Assembly: GCA_965655775.1 (NCBI GenBank)
Contig: CBFHHV010000013.1
Coordinates: forward strand, 1-29,290
DNA: 29,290 nt
Reading direction: 5' to 3'
Source of the DNA: Marisimplicoccus sp965655775
Lineage (GTDB): Bacteria; Bacteroidota; Bacteroidia; Flavobacteriales; Flavobacteriaceae
This document shows, one piece after another, positions 8,040 through 17,108 of this stretch (its first letter is position 1; the number at the start of each line of letters is the position of its first letter). The translations under genes and the position numbers were made by a program. The notes under the pieces are model-generated. The model was given only the letters and a program-made list of their open reading frames with translations. It had not been told where the DNA came from and made no database searches.

Positions 8040-9107
8040 GAAAAGGATTTTGTCAATATTGATAATTTCTTGTCTGAAGGAATTGTAAAATGGAATTCAC
8101 CAAGTAATATTGCATTAGTTAAATATTGGGGAAAAAAAGATAATCAAATACCTCAGAATCCATCAATTAGTTTTACTCTGTCTAAGTCTTTTACTACAAC
8201 TTCTGTAGAATTTAAACCTAAAAAAAATAAAGCCAATTCTATTGTTTTTGAATTTGGTGGTATTAAAGATCACGAGTTTGGTCAAAAAATTAAATTATTC
8301 ATTAGTGACATTGAAAAATATTTTAGCTTTTTAAAAAATCATGATATTAATATAAAATCAGAAAATAATTTTCCTCATAGTAGTGGAATTGCTTCATCTG
8401 CATCATCAATGTCTGCATTAGCATCATGTCTAGTTGATATTGAAAAGTTAAATTCCAATCAACAAGATGATACATACTATTTAAAAAAGAAATCATTTAT
8501 AGCAAGGCTTGGGTCAGGAAGTGCCTCTAGAAGTATAGAGGGGCCAGTAACTATTTGGGGTGAATCAAAGTCTTATCCTGGAAGTTCCAATTTATTTGCA
8601 ATTAATATCTCTGAAGATATTGACCCGATATTCCAAGAATATCAAAATACAATTCTTGTTATTGATCCAGGAGTTAAGAAAATATCAAGCTCTATTGGAC
8701 ATAAGTTAATGAATGAAAATCCATTTTCGAAAATAAGGTTCAATGAGGCAAAAAAAAATATTACTAGACTTAAAGATGTCTTTAAATCTGGACATTTAGA
8801 TGAGTTTATAAATATAACAGAATCAGAAGCTTTAATGATTCACTCTTTAATGCTATCATCAAGTCCATATTTTATTTTAATAAAGCCAAATACCTTAGAA
8901 GTTATTCAAAGAATCCTAGAATACAGAAGAGAAACTAAAAATCCTGTCTGTTTTACACTTGATGCTGGCTCAAATGTTCATCTGCTTTATCCAAATAATA
9001 TTAAGAGTGAAGTAAAAAACTTTATTGAAGATGAATTATTAAAATTCTGTAAATCTAAGATATGTATATATGATAGTCTTGGCAGTGGTTCAGCAAAAAT
9101 GATATAA
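8034..9107 (+). CDS. mvaD: Diphosphomevalonate decarboxylase
   Basis: ATP-dependent decarboxylation of mevalonate 5-diphosphate to isopentenyl diphosphate, the last step of the mevalonate pathway. Family features are WNSPSNIALVKYWGK (20-34), the GHMP glycine/serine loop PHSSGIASSASS (114-125), the segment RLGSGSASRSIEGP (158-171) and the catalytic-Asp region FTLDAGSNVH with D310. Length (357) is typical. Its TAA stop shares one base with the next gene's ATG, so the two mevalonate-pathway genes are coupled. This pathway, rather than MEP, supplies isoprenoids in most Flavobacteriia. Translation starts in the second copy of a duplicated 14-mer. Confidence 0.95.
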   Translation: MIEKDFVNIDNFLSEGIVKWNSPSNIALVKYWGKKDNQIPQNPSISFTLSKSFTTTSVEFKPKKNKANSIVFEFGGIKDHEFGQKIKLFISDIEKYFSFLKNHDINIKSENNFPHSSGIASSASSMSALASCLVDIEKLNSNQQDDTYYLKKKSFIARLGSGSASRSIEGPVTIWGESKSYPGSSNLFAINISEDIDPIFQEYQNTILVIDPGVKKISSSIGHKLMNENPFSKIRFNEAKKNITRLKDVFKSGHLDEFINITESEALMIHSLMLSSSPYFILIKPNTLEVIQRILEYRRETKNPVCFTLDAGSNVHLLYPNNIKSEVKNFIEDELLKFCKSKICIYDSLGSGSAKMI

Positions 9108-9991
9108 TGGATAGTATCTCTTTTAACTCAAAAATCTTATTATTTGGCGAGTATGGTATTATGCATGATTCAGATGCCTTATCTATTCCTTATAAAAAAT
9201 TTAATGGATTTCTTTCTAAATCAGATCTTCTATCAGAAGATCAAAAAATATCAAATAGAAATTTAGAATCTCTATATGAGTATATTACTCAAGAAGAGTA
9301 TCTAAATGATATAATTAACTCAGATAATTTAAAAGAGGAAATTGATTCAGGTCTATATTTTGATAGCAATATTCCAATAGGAAGTGGGCTTGGAAGTAGT
9401 GGAGCTCTAGTCTCTTCAGTTATATCAAGATATTCCAAAGTTGATATAAAATCATTTTCTAATTCAGAATTAAAAAAAATTATGTCATTAGTTGAATCAA
9501 AATTTCATGGGAATTCCTCTGGGTTTGATCCTGCTGTATCATACTTTAATAAACCAATGATATATTCAAATCAAAAAATAAAACCCATTGACAAAATAGC
9601 TTTTAAAGATTTTAAAGTCTATATAATAGACAGTCAAATAGTATCATCAACAAAAAAAATGATTAAGACATTTGAAGATAAAATGAGTGATAGTGAATTT
9701 AGATTTTTCTTTAATAGTAAGTTTATTAATAATAATAATCAATGTATTGAGCACATAATAAACACTTCTGAATTGTTTAGAAACTCAGTTAAAGAACTAT
9801 CGAAAGAAACATTTAATAATTTTCAGGAAATGATCCCTGAAAAAATAAAACATAAATGGAAAGAAGGGATAAAAAATGATTCATATTACATGAAACTTTG
9901 TGGTTCAGGAGGAGGAGGTTTCTTTCTAGCATATGACTTTGATAATCAAATAAATTCAAGTTTTTCTGAATTCAAGTTTTATCAGATATGA
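9107..9991 (+). CDS. GHMP kinase, probable mevalonate kinase
   Basis: The N-terminal KILLFGEYGIMHDSDALSIP (9-28), the phosphate-binding loop PIGSGLGSSGAL (90-101), HGNSSGFDPAVS with putative catalytic D141, and the C-terminal glycine loop LCGSGGGGFFLAY are all GHMP-kinase signatures. With mvaD directly upstream (shared TAATG), mevalonate kinase is the natural assignment; phosphomevalonate kinase is the main alternative, since the families resemble each other and only one such gene is visible here. The 294 residues are slightly short. The stop overlaps the start of a truncated P-loop kinase as ATGA, so the operon once continued. Confidence 0.85.
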   Translation: MDSISFNSKILLFGEYGIMHDSDALSIPYKKFNGFLSKSDLLSEDQKISNRNLESLYEYITQEEYLNDIINSDNLKEEIDSGLYFDSNIPIGSGLGSSGALVSSVISRYSKVDIKSFSNSELKKIMSLVESKFHGNSSGFDPAVSYFNKPMIYSNQKIKPIDKIAFKDFKVYIIDSQIVSSTKKMIKTFEDKMSDSEFRFFFNSKFINNNNQCIEHIINTSELFRNSVKELSKETFNNFQEMIPEKIKHKWKEGIKNDSYYMKLCGSGGGGFFLAYDFDNQINSSFSEFKFYQI

Positions 9992-10134
9992 CCGATATGG
10001 GTAAAGTCATAATTTTATTTGGTGTAAGTGGTTGTGGTAAATCTTTAATTGGGAAAAAACTTTCTTTAGATTTAAAATTCAAATTTATTTTGAAGCTATA
10101 TAAATTGTTGAGGCGCCATAAAGTTTTTTTCTAG
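9988..10134 (+). pseudogene. 5' remnant of a gluconokinase-like P-loop kinase gene
   Basis: An ATG overlapping the previous stop as ATGA opens a 48-codon frame whose first 33 or so residues look like the start of a gluconokinase-type kinase: KVIILFGVSGCGKS with Walker A G12-S19, then LIGKKLSLDLKFKFI. The next expected element, a substrate-binding DGDD-type motif, never appears. Resemblance stops at about 10087, exactly where the convergent ubiE gene ends, and the frame then reads antisense through ubiE to a TAG. The rest of the kinase (about 130 residues) is absent from the window. I read this as a deletion scar joining the kinase gene to ubiE; shikimate kinase is a less likely parent. Confidence 0.75.
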
Positions 10135-10789
10135 TTTCAACTTTTTCAAAACCTGTTCTGTAAAGCATCTTTATGAATTTATTTTTTGGAGGAAATTTTT
10201 TTGTTGAATCTAATAGATAAAGGTATGCTTTTGTTTTTCCTGAAAAAATAAAAGCAATGATTGGAATGTATATACTGGTTATTATAGTATACATGAACTT
10301 AACTATCAGGTTTTCTGGGATTGAAGTTTCAAGTATTATTAACTTTCCATCTTTCTTTAAAACTCTAAAACTTTCACTTAAACCTTTTCCTAAATTGCTA
10401 AAGTTCCTAACTCCATACCCGATTGATACAATATCAAAGTGATTATCTTCGAAAACTAAATTCTCAGCTTCACATGTTTTAAGAACTATATTATCAATTT
10501 TTAATTTGCCAATTTTTTTACGCGCTATTTTAAGCATATTGCCAGATATATCAACCCCCTCTATCTTTGAGCCTTTAATTTTGCTTAGGTTTATCGCAAT
10601 ATCCCCAGTGCCAGTAGCAATATCAAGGATTCTTTTAGGAGATGAAGCTATTGCAATTTCAGCTATTTCTTTTTTCCATTTCGAATGGTTTCTCAAAGTC
10701 ATTAAATCATTCATGAAATCATATTCATTTGATATAGATTCAAAAATATTTTTTATCTGAACAAAATCTATGGATTTGTTTTTGTTCAT
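10085..10789 (-). CDS. ubiE: Demethylmenaquinone methyltransferase
   Basis: SAM-dependent methyltransferase completing menaquinone synthesis (also called MenG). Features are the N-terminal family box ISNEYDFMNDLMTL, SAM motif I ILDIATGTGDIA (54-65), motif II GVDISGNML, the family-specific IGYGVRNFSN and the C-terminal region KKLYGASTIYIASK. Length (234) is normal and the reading frame intact even though its 3' end abuts a deletion scar. The start lies only 2 bases after the trpA stop, so it is the last gene of the trp operon. Chorismate is the common precursor of tryptophan and menaquinone, which may explain the placement; that is inference. Confidence 0.93.
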   Translation of the reverse strand: MNKNKSIDFVQIKNIFESISNEYDFMNDLMTLRNHSKWKKEIAEIAIASSPKRILDIATGTGDIAINLSKIKGSKIEGVDISGNMLKIARKKIGKLKIDNIVLKTCEAENLVFEDNHFDIVSIGYGVRNFSNLGKGLSESFRVLKKDGKLIILETSIPENLIVKFMYTIITSIYIPIIAFIFSGKTKAYLYLLDSTKKFPPKNKFIKMLYRTGFEKVETRKKLYGASTIYIASK

Positions 10790-10791
10790 TT

Positions 10792-11553
10792 TTATCTTAT
10801 TGATTTAATAAATGAATCTATAGAACTTACACCACTTTCATGAAGATTTTTTATAAATGCTGATCCAATTATTGCACCTTTTGAATAGCCAACTGCGGCA
10901 TCGAATGTTTCTTTATTTCCAACACCAAAACCAATAATTCTCGGTGTATCTAGGTTCATTTTCTCGATTCTTTCAAAATAATTAATTTGTTCTGAGCTGA
11001 AAGAATCCTTTGATCCTGTGATACTTGATGAACTTACCATATAAATAAACCCATTGGATATTGAGTCAATCTTTCTAATTCTTTTATCTGATGTCTGGGG
11101 AGCTATTAAAAACATATTATAAAGCTTATTTTCTTCAAACAATGCTTTATAATTTTCTTCATAATAATCAATTGGTAAGTCAGGTATTATTAATCCATCA
11201 ATTCCAATTTCATTACATTTTTTACAAAAGGCCTCAACACCATATTGAAGCATAGGATTAAAGTACCCCATAATAATTAATGGAATGGAGACTTCATCTC
11301 TTATTCCTTTTAATTGATCAAACAATATGTTAGTATTCATTCCGTTTTTAATTGCAATAGTAGAGCTATCTTGAATTGTTGGTCCATCAGCAAGAGGATC
11401 ACTAAATGGTAGACCGATTTCAATCATATCTACACCTGATTCCTGCAACCTAATAATAATATCTTTCGTATCATTTAAATTAGGGTAACCAGCTGTGAAA
11501 TATATGGACAATAACTTTCCCTCTTCTTCCAGTTTCTTGTCTATTCTATTCAT
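10792..11553 (-). CDS. trpA: Tryptophan synthase alpha subunit
   Basis: Cleaves indole-3-glycerol phosphate to indole and glyceraldehyde 3-phosphate, passing indole to TrpB. The TIM-barrel active-site segment IEIGLPFSDPLADGPTIQ carries E45 and D56, spaced as the Glu49/Asp60 pair of the Salmonella enzyme. The phosphate-binding end IIGFGVGNKE and GAIIGSAF are also present. Its ATG shares one base with the trpB stop (TAATG), and ubiE follows after 2 bases. Length 253 is slightly below the usual 260-270 but nothing essential is missing. Confidence 0.96.
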   Translation of the reverse strand: MNRIDKKLEEEGKLLSIYFTAGYPNLNDTKDIIIRLQESGVDMIEIGLPFSDPLADGPTIQDSSTIAIKNGMNTNILFDQLKGIRDEVSIPLIIMGYFNPMLQYGVEAFCKKCNEIGIDGLIIPDLPIDYYEENYKALFEENKLYNMFLIAPQTSDKRIRKIDSISNGFIYMVSSSSITGSKDSFSSEQINYFERIEKMNLDTPRIIGFGVGNKETFDAAVGYSKGAIIGSAFIKNLHESGVSSIDSFIKSIR

Positions 11554-12734
11554 TATAAATTAAAATAATCAATGTATGTATTCAAATCCTTATCCCCTCT
11601 ACCCGAGAAGTTAACAACTATAATATCATCAGCTTTAAAATCTAGATATTTAAATGCAGCGAAAGCATGCGCAGTTTCTATTGCAGGTATAATTCCCTCA
11701 AGTTTTGAGACCTCAAGTCCTGCAAGCATAGCATCACTATCAGTTATTGACATAAATTCTGCTCTTTTGCTTTCAAGTAAATGAGCATGAAGTGGACCTA
11801 CTCCTGGATAATCAAGACCAGCTGAAATAGAATATGGTTCAACTATTTGCCCATCTTTAGTCTGCATTAATAGTGTTTTACTTCCGTGAATAATACCCGT
11901 TTTTCCAAGAACTGATGTTGCAGCGCTTTTACCAGATTCAATACCTTCTCCAGCAGCCTCAACTGAAATAATTTTTACGTTTTCATCTTCTAAATAATGA
12001 TAATATAAGCCTGCAGCATTGCTACCACCTCCAATATTTGCTATTAAATAGTTAGGGTATTCAGTCCCTTCTTTATCATGCAACTGAGACTTTATCTCCT
12101 CAGAAACTACAGCTTGAAACTTTGCAACCATATCAGGATAAGGATGAGGACCTACTACTGATCCAATTATGTAATGTGTAGTCACAGGATTATTAATCCA
12201 ATCTCTAATCGCTTCATTAGTAGCGTCTTTTAGAGTTTTACTCCCTGATTCAGCAGCAACTATTGATGCCCCTAACATTTTCATTCTCGCTACATTTGGA
12301 GCTTGTCTTTTGATGTCAACTGCACCCATATATATTACACACTCGATTCCTGCTAATGCACATACTGTTGCAGTTGCTACTCCGTGTTGACCAGCACCTG
12401 TTTCAGCAATTATTCTTTTTTTTCCTAATATTTTAGCCAATAAAATTTGACCTACCGTGTTATTTATTTTGTGTGCTCCGGTATGACACAGATCTTCTCT
12501 TTTAAAGTAAATTTTACATTTATATTTCTCTGACATTCTTTCAGCAAAATAAAGTGGTGTAGGCCTTCCTACATAATCCTTTAAAAGATTATTATAATCT
12601 TTTTGGAAATTAGAATCATTAATAATCTTATTATAATTTTTTTCTAGTTCGTCTAGATTTGGAAATAGCATTTCAGGTACAAAAGCACCTCCGAAGTTTC
12701 CATAAAACCCTTTTTTATCTACTGTATATTTCAT
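11553..12734 (-). CDS. trpB: Tryptophan synthase beta subunit
   Basis: PLP enzyme that condenses indole with serine to make tryptophan. Clear motifs are FGGAFVPEML near the N-terminus, the PLP lysine K89 in HTGAHKINN, the catalytic E111 in AETGAGQHGVA, the phosphate loop IGGGSNA, and the C-terminal NFSGRGDKD. Length (393) matches TrpB1, the partner of TrpA. Its start lies 20 bases inside the end of trpF, an unusually deep overlap, and its stop shares a base with the trpA start. Confidence 0.97.
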   Translation of the reverse strand: MKYTVDKKGFYGNFGGAFVPEMLFPNLDELEKNYNKIINDSNFQKDYNNLLKDYVGRPTPLYFAERMSEKYKCKIYFKREDLCHTGAHKINNTVGQILLAKILGKKRIIAETGAGQHGVATATVCALAGIECVIYMGAVDIKRQAPNVARMKMLGASIVAAESGSKTLKDATNEAIRDWINNPVTTHYIIGSVVGPHPYPDMVAKFQAVVSEEIKSQLHDKEGTEYPNYLIANIGGGSNAAGLYYHYLEDENVKIISVEAAGEGIESGKSAATSVLGKTGIIHGSKTLLMQTKDGQIVEPYSISAGLDYPGVGPLHAHLLESKRAEFMSITDSDAMLAGLEVSKLEGIIPAIETAHAFAAFKYLDFKADDIIVVNFSGRGDKDLNTYIDYFNL

Positions 12735-13344
12735 TTTTTATTGTTTCTATAAAAGTTTTTAATTCATCAATTTTCTTTAAATATTTTTCATCCTCAAATT
12801 TACTATTAACATCGACACCATATATAGGAAGATCTATTTTAAAAAGTTCAATTAGTGATTCAATTGAATGAAGTCCTATTCCACCACTTATAAAAAATTC
12901 TTTTTTTAATTTATATTTTTTTAAATTTTCCCAATTGAACGATTTCCCAGTTCCACCAGGAAGTTCTGATTTTGAATCAAATAAAAATAAATCACAATTG
13001 TTTTCATAATTTTTTAAAATAGAAAAATCAAAATCATCATCTATCCTGAAAGATTTAATCACTTTAGTTCCACTATCCATAATATTTCTACAATACTGAG
13101 GAGACTCTTCACCGTGCAATTGTACACATGCTAAATTATGTTCATTGATTCTATTAAACACATTATCTATTTTAGAGTTAAAAAAAACACCAGTTTTTTT
13201 AATTTCTTTTTTTAGATTAGGACTTATAATATTTAAATATCTGACAGATTTCTCCCAAAAGATATGACCAACATAATCTGGATTTAACTTCGCAACTTTA
13301 TTAATATTTTCCTCGTTAAATAATCCGCAAACTTTAAATTTCAT
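12715..13344 (-). CDS. trpF: Phosphoribosylanthranilate isomerase
   Basis: Amadori isomerase converting phosphoribosylanthranilate to CdRP, fourth step of the pathway. Visible motifs are KVCG with the catalytic Cys at the N-terminus, VQLHGEE, the GGTGKSFNW phosphate loop, FISGGIG and DVNSKFE near the C-terminus (commonly DVNSGVE). A TTG two codons upstream (13350) is also open, but I choose ATG at 13344 because TrpF normally begins MKxKVCG; this gives 209 residues. It overlaps trpC by 11 bases and trpB by 20. The motif continues KVCGLF, where most homologues have Met or Ile after Gly. Confidence 0.92.
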   Translation of the reverse strand: MKFKVCGLFNEENINKVAKLNPDYVGHIFWEKSVRYLNIISPNLKKEIKKTGVFFNSKIDNVFNRINEHNLACVQLHGEESPQYCRNIMDSGTKVIKSFRIDDDFDFSILKNYENNCDLFLFDSKSELPGGTGKSFNWENLKKYKLKKEFFISGGIGLHSIESLIELFKIDLPIYGVDVNSKFEDEKYLKKIDELKTFIETIKNEIYSR

Positions 13345-14125
13345 TTTCAACCTTTTTTATAAAATTATAAGCTGAAATCATAGGATCGCTAGTTTTCATA
13401 AAATTTTCACCTATTAAAAATCCCTGATAGCCTATTTCTCTCAGTCTTAATATTGATTCAACTTTGCTAATGCCACTTTCAGATATCTTTACAAATTGAT
13501 CAGGAATTTTATCAAAGAGCTTTTCACTATTACTTATGTCAACTTCTAAAGTGTCAAGATTTCTGTTATTAACTCCAATTACGTCAATATCATTACTGGA
13601 TATTTTTTTTAATTCATCAAAAGAATGAATCTCAACTAATACCTCAAGACCTAAACTTTTTGCTAATGAACTTAATTTTGATATTTCTTCTGATTCAAGA
13701 ATTGATGCAATAAGTAATATTGCATCAGATCCAATAGATTTAGCTTCAATTACTTGATATTCACTCACAATAAATTCTTTTCTAAGAATTGGTATATCAG
13801 AAATATCTCTTGTTTCAATTATGTCATTAATGTCACCATCAAAATATTTTTTGTTTGTTAAAATCGATACTCCAACAGCTCCGGCATTTTGGTATCCTTC
13901 AACAACATCGATGATATTCGTTTCATAGTTAATATTATTATTGGATGGAGATTTTCTTTTAAACTCGCATATTATCCCACTGGGACTATTTAATATTGAA
14001 TTTTTTAATGAAATACATTGTCTTGAGAATAAACTTCTTTTTTCGAGTAATGTTACTGGAATTTTGGAGGATAAATCCTTTAGCTCTATTTTTTTATCTT
14101 CGACAATTTTATCTAAAATTTTCAT
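13334..14125 (-). CDS. trpC: Indole-3-glycerol phosphate synthase
   Basis: Closes the indole ring from CdRP. TIM-barrel motifs appear in order: IICEFKRKSPS (51-61) with catalytic Glu and Lys, VGVSILTNKKYFDG, ILRKEFIVSEYQVIEAKSIG, IGVNNRNLDTL and ISESGI, ending with GFLIGENFM for phosphate binding. At 263 residues it is of normal size and not fused to trpF, unlike in enterics. ATG overlaps the trpD TGA by 4 bases. Confidence 0.96.
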   Translation of the reverse strand: MKILDKIVEDKKIELKDLSSKIPVTLLEKRSLFSRQCISLKNSILNSPSGIICEFKRKSPSNNNINYETNIIDVVEGYQNAGAVGVSILTNKKYFDGDINDIIETRDISDIPILRKEFIVSEYQVIEAKSIGSDAILLIASILESEEISKLSSLAKSLGLEVLVEIHSFDELKKISSNDIDVIGVNNRNLDTLEVDISNSEKLFDKIPDQFVKISESGISKVESILRLREIGYQGFLIGENFMKTSDPMISAYNFIKKVENEI

Positions 14126-15114
14126 TTCATTATTTCTTTTAATTTATTGAAGGAACTCAATGCTTTACTAGATTTTAATGATTCTTTTGCAGCTTCAAAC
14201 CCTTCTGAAATACTAATACCTTTTGAAGTTGAAATAGCAACACCTGCATTAGCGCATACAACATTATTTTGGCTTTCCGTCCCAGTACCATTTAGAACAT
14301 TCATGAATATTTTAGAGGATGAGGGGATGTCAACTCCACCTTTGATTTCATCTGGTTTTATATTCTCTAGTCCAAATTCCTTTGATGAATAATTTTTTTC
14401 AGAGTTATTAGAATATATTTTTGTATCGTTTGTTAATGATATTTCATCATATCCATCCAATGAGTATATTATGCTATATTTTTTATTAGTTTTTTGAAGT
14501 AGGTAATTATATATTCTTGCTAGTTCAAGATTAAAAACACCAACAATTTGTTTCTTAGGCATTGAAGGGTTAACAAGTGGACCTAGCATATTGAAAAAAG
14601 TCTTCATACCAAGCTCTTTTCTGATTGGTGCAACATTTTTCATTGCTGGATGAAACAAGGGTGCATGAAGAAAACATATTCCAGATTTATCGATTGCTTT
14701 TTTTAAAATATCATAATCATTAGTAAACTTTACACCTAACGATTCCAATACATTACTTGAACCACATCCTGAGGAAACACCATAATTTCCATGTTTTGCA
14801 ACTTTACATCCTGACCCAGCAGTTACAAAAGAAGCCAAGGTTGAAATATTAAAAGTATCCTTTCCATCTCCTCCAGTTCCGCATAAATCAATTGTATCAA
14901 ATTCTTTTAAATCAACTTTTATACAAAGTTCAATTAAGGCATCTTTAAAACCCTTAAGTTCTTGAAGAGTTATATTTCTCATCATATAAACTGTTAGAAA
15001 AGATGATATTTGGCTATTATTAAGCTCACCATTGGAAATCTTAATTAGGATATCTTTTGATTCAACCTCATTTAGGGTTTTATATTTAATCAATCTATTT
15101 AGAATTTCTTTCAT
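14122..15114 (-). CDS. trpD: Anthranilate phosphoribosyltransferase
   Basis: Transfers phosphoribose from PRPP to anthranilate. The PRPP/magnesium motif GTGGDGKDTFNIS lies at 79-91 and the anthranilate-site KHGN at 107-110, followed by SSGCGSSNVLE. The frame is open to a TTG at 15129, but the start is almost certainly ATG at 15114: it overlaps the trpG TGA as ATGA like its neighbours, and homologues begin MKxILNRL. This gives 330 residues, normal for the family and separate from TrpG. Confidence 0.95.
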   Translation of the reverse strand: MKEILNRLIKYKTLNEVESKDILIKISNGELNNSQISSFLTVYMMRNITLQELKGFKDALIELCIKVDLKEFDTIDLCGTGGDGKDTFNISTLASFVTAGSGCKVAKHGNYGVSSGCGSSNVLESLGVKFTNDYDILKKAIDKSGICFLHAPLFHPAMKNVAPIRKELGMKTFFNMLGPLVNPSMPKKQIVGVFNLELARIYNYLLQKTNKKYSIIYSLDGYDEISLTNDTKIYSNNSEKNYSSKEFGLENIKPDEIKGGVDIPSSSKIFMNVLNGTGTESQNNVVCANAGVAISTSKGISISEGFEAAKESLKSSKALSSFNKLKEIMK

Positions 15115-15677
15115 AGTGTTTTTATCCAATTTTTTATTATTGTTTTTCCATGTGGAGTCAAAATTGACTCTGGATGAAACTGTACACCACGAACAGGATA
15201 GTCAGTATGCTTCAATGACATAACTTGATTGTTTTCATCCTCAGACGTTATTACAAGTTTTTCTGGTAAAGGTTTTTTAACAATCCAAGAATGGTACCTT
15301 CCTACTTCAATAGATTCTGGAATATTATCAAAAATTTCATCATTTTTTTTGCAATTAATTTTAGTAGCAACACCATGATAAACTTCTTCCATATTTTCAA
15401 TCTTTCCACCAAAAACTTCAGCTATAGCCTGCTGACCCAAGCAAACTCCTAATATATTTTTCTCTTTAAAATACTTTTTAATTACTTCCTTGGTCATTCC
15501 AGCTTCATCAGGAATACCTGGACCTGGAGAAATCAATATTCCATCATACTCTTTTATTTCATTTATATCGAACATATCATTTCTCTTTGTAACTACTCTA
15601 CAGCCCAGCTCCTCTAAATAGTGAGATAGATTATAAGTAAATGAGTCATAATTATCTATTAAAAATATTTTTTTCAT
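15111..15677 (-). CDS. trpG: Anthranilate synthase component II (glutamine amidotransferase)
   Basis: Class I glutaminase supplying ammonia to TrpE. The Cys-His-Glu triad is visible: C79 in GVCLGQQAIAE and the His/Glu of VQFHPESILTPHG; the oxyanion loop ISPGPGIPDEAG is at about 49-60. Homologues also serve para-aminobenzoate synthesis (PabA), and if no other copy exists in the genome it may do both. Overlaps both trpE and trpD by ATGA. Length (188) is typical. Confidence 0.95.
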   Translation of the reverse strand: MKKIFLIDNYDSFTYNLSHYLEELGCRVVTKRNDMFDINEIKEYDGILISPGPGIPDEAGMTKEVIKKYFKEKNILGVCLGQQAIAEVFGGKIENMEEVYHGVATKINCKKNDEIFDNIPESIEVGRYHSWIVKKPLPEKLVITSEDENNQVMSLKHTDYPVRGVQFHPESILTPHGKTIIKNWIKTL

Positions 15678-17077
15678 TTTATGTCTTCAGCATTTTTTAG
15701 AGCATAATCTAATGCTCCTAATTTATTATACACTTCTTGAAGTTCATCTTGAGGTTTGGATTTGATGACTATACCGGCTCCTGCTTGATAACTTAGTTCA
15801 TTATTTTTACTAAAAAAAGATCTAATGATAATTGCATGGTTAAAATTCCCATTGAAGTCCATATATCCAATGGCTCCACCATAAAAATTTCTATTTACTT
15901 TTTCATACTTTTCAATTAACGTGAGGGCTCTATGCTTTGGAGCTCCTGAAAGTGTTCCCGCTGGAAATGTATCCATTACAACTTGAAAAATTTTGGATGT
16001 ATCCTTTAAATTGGCAGTAACCTTAGAAACTAAATGAATTACATGAGAGAAAAATTGAATCTCTCTGTTTTTTTCAACTTTTACATTGCTTCCATTTCTA
16101 CTTAAATCATTTCTTGCGAGATCTACTAACATAATATGCTCAGAGTTTTCTTTTGGGTCCATAGACAATTCCTTTGCTTTTTCTTCATCTCTTTCGTCAT
16201 CACCAGTTCTTTTAAATGTTCCAGCAATTGGATGAATCTCTGCTTTTCCACTATTAATTATTATCTGAGCTTCAGGGGAGCTACCAAAAATCTTAAAATT
16301 TCCATAATCAAAGAAAAATAAATAGGGTGAGGGGTTAATAGATCTTAAAGATCTGTATACGTTGAACTCATCACCTTCAAATTTTTGATTAAACCTCCTT
16401 GATAAAACAAGCTGAAAGACATCACCTCTTTTGCAATGTTCTTTTGCTTTTGCTACATATTCTAAAAATTCTTCATCACTAATATTAGATGTTTTTTTAC
16501 CTATGTTTTTGTAATTAAATGTTGAATAACTCTTGGAATTAATTATATCACCAACTTCTTTTAAATTATTTGAGTCATCATGAGAATTACAAAAAATATG
16601 TGCTTCATGATTAAATAGACTAATTGCAATTATATTTTTGTAAAATCCATAATAAATATCGGGAATCTCTAAATCACTTTTTTTAGAGCTAAAATTGATA
16701 TCCTCTTGATATTTTACTGATTCATGTGACATGTAACCAAACAATCCATTAGTAATAAACTTTGAATTAGTCTTCTCAGCATCAAAACTATTTAAGTAGT
16801 TGTTTAAGTAATATGTAATACTTTTATCATTATCCATTTTCATAGAATCAACTTTACATCCAGGTAGTTTTTGATTTAAAACATGATTTTTAACCTCAAA
16901 CATTCCAGTTTGATTAAAACATATAAATGAATAATTATTACCAGCTTGCATATAATCACTACTTTCCAGGAGTATGCTGTTTGGAAATTTATCTCTAATC
17001 TTGAGGTAAACTTCAACAGGAGTTATAGTGTCAGCTATAATTTTTTTTGAATATGTATTTATTTTTATTGTTTTCAT
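15674..17077 (-). CDS. trpE: Anthranilate synthase component I
   Basis: Converts chorismate to anthranilate, the committed step of tryptophan synthesis. The N-terminal LLESS motif (36-40), part of the tryptophan feedback site in homologues, is present, so allosteric inhibition is expected. The catalytic domain has HPIAGTFKRTGDD, EHIMLVDLARNDLSRNG, SGAPKHRALTLIE and YGGAIGYMDFNGN. At 467 residues it is standard for the phylum. Its ATG stands only 3 bases after the U-tract of the attenuator terminator, making the leader-to-gene junction extremely compact. First structural gene of the operon. Confidence 0.97.
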   Translation of the reverse strand: MKTIKINTYSKKIIADTITPVEVYLKIRDKFPNSILLESSDYMQAGNNYSFICFNQTGMFEVKNHVLNQKLPGCKVDSMKMDNDKSITYYLNNYLNSFDAEKTNSKFITNGLFGYMSHESVKYQEDINFSSKKSDLEIPDIYYGFYKNIIAISLFNHEAHIFCNSHDDSNNLKEVGDIINSKSYSTFNYKNIGKKTSNISDEEFLEYVAKAKEHCKRGDVFQLVLSRRFNQKFEGDEFNVYRSLRSINPSPYLFFFDYGNFKIFGSSPEAQIIINSGKAEIHPIAGTFKRTGDDERDEEKAKELSMDPKENSEHIMLVDLARNDLSRNGSNVKVEKNREIQFFSHVIHLVSKVTANLKDTSKIFQVVMDTFPAGTLSGAPKHRALTLIEKYEKVNRNFYGGAIGYMDFNGNFNHAIIIRSFFSKNNELSYQAGAGIVIKSKPQDELQEVYNKLGALDYALKNAEDIK

Positions 17078-17080
17078 AGC

Positions 17081-17108
17081 AAAAAAAAAGCCTGTCGTGA
17101 GACAAGCT
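17081..17108 (-). terminator. trp attenuator terminator (3:4 hairpin plus U-tract)
   Basis: On the minus strand AGCTTGTC, a TCAC loop and GACAGGCT form an 8-base-pair stem with one G-U wobble, running directly into nine Ts (17089-17081). This is a canonical intrinsic terminator placed between the leader peptide and trpE. The loop and the first two bases of the 3' arm (TCACGA) are complementary to an upstream hexamer, giving a competing antiterminator. Confidence 0.9.

Noticed and set aside
13345..13350. TTG start of trpF at 13350
   Set aside because: An ATG two codons later gives the standard TrpF N-terminus MKFKVCG.
15115..15129. TTG start of trpD at 15129
   Set aside because: ATG at 15114 forms the ATGA overlap with trpG used throughout the operon and the usual MKEILNRL start.
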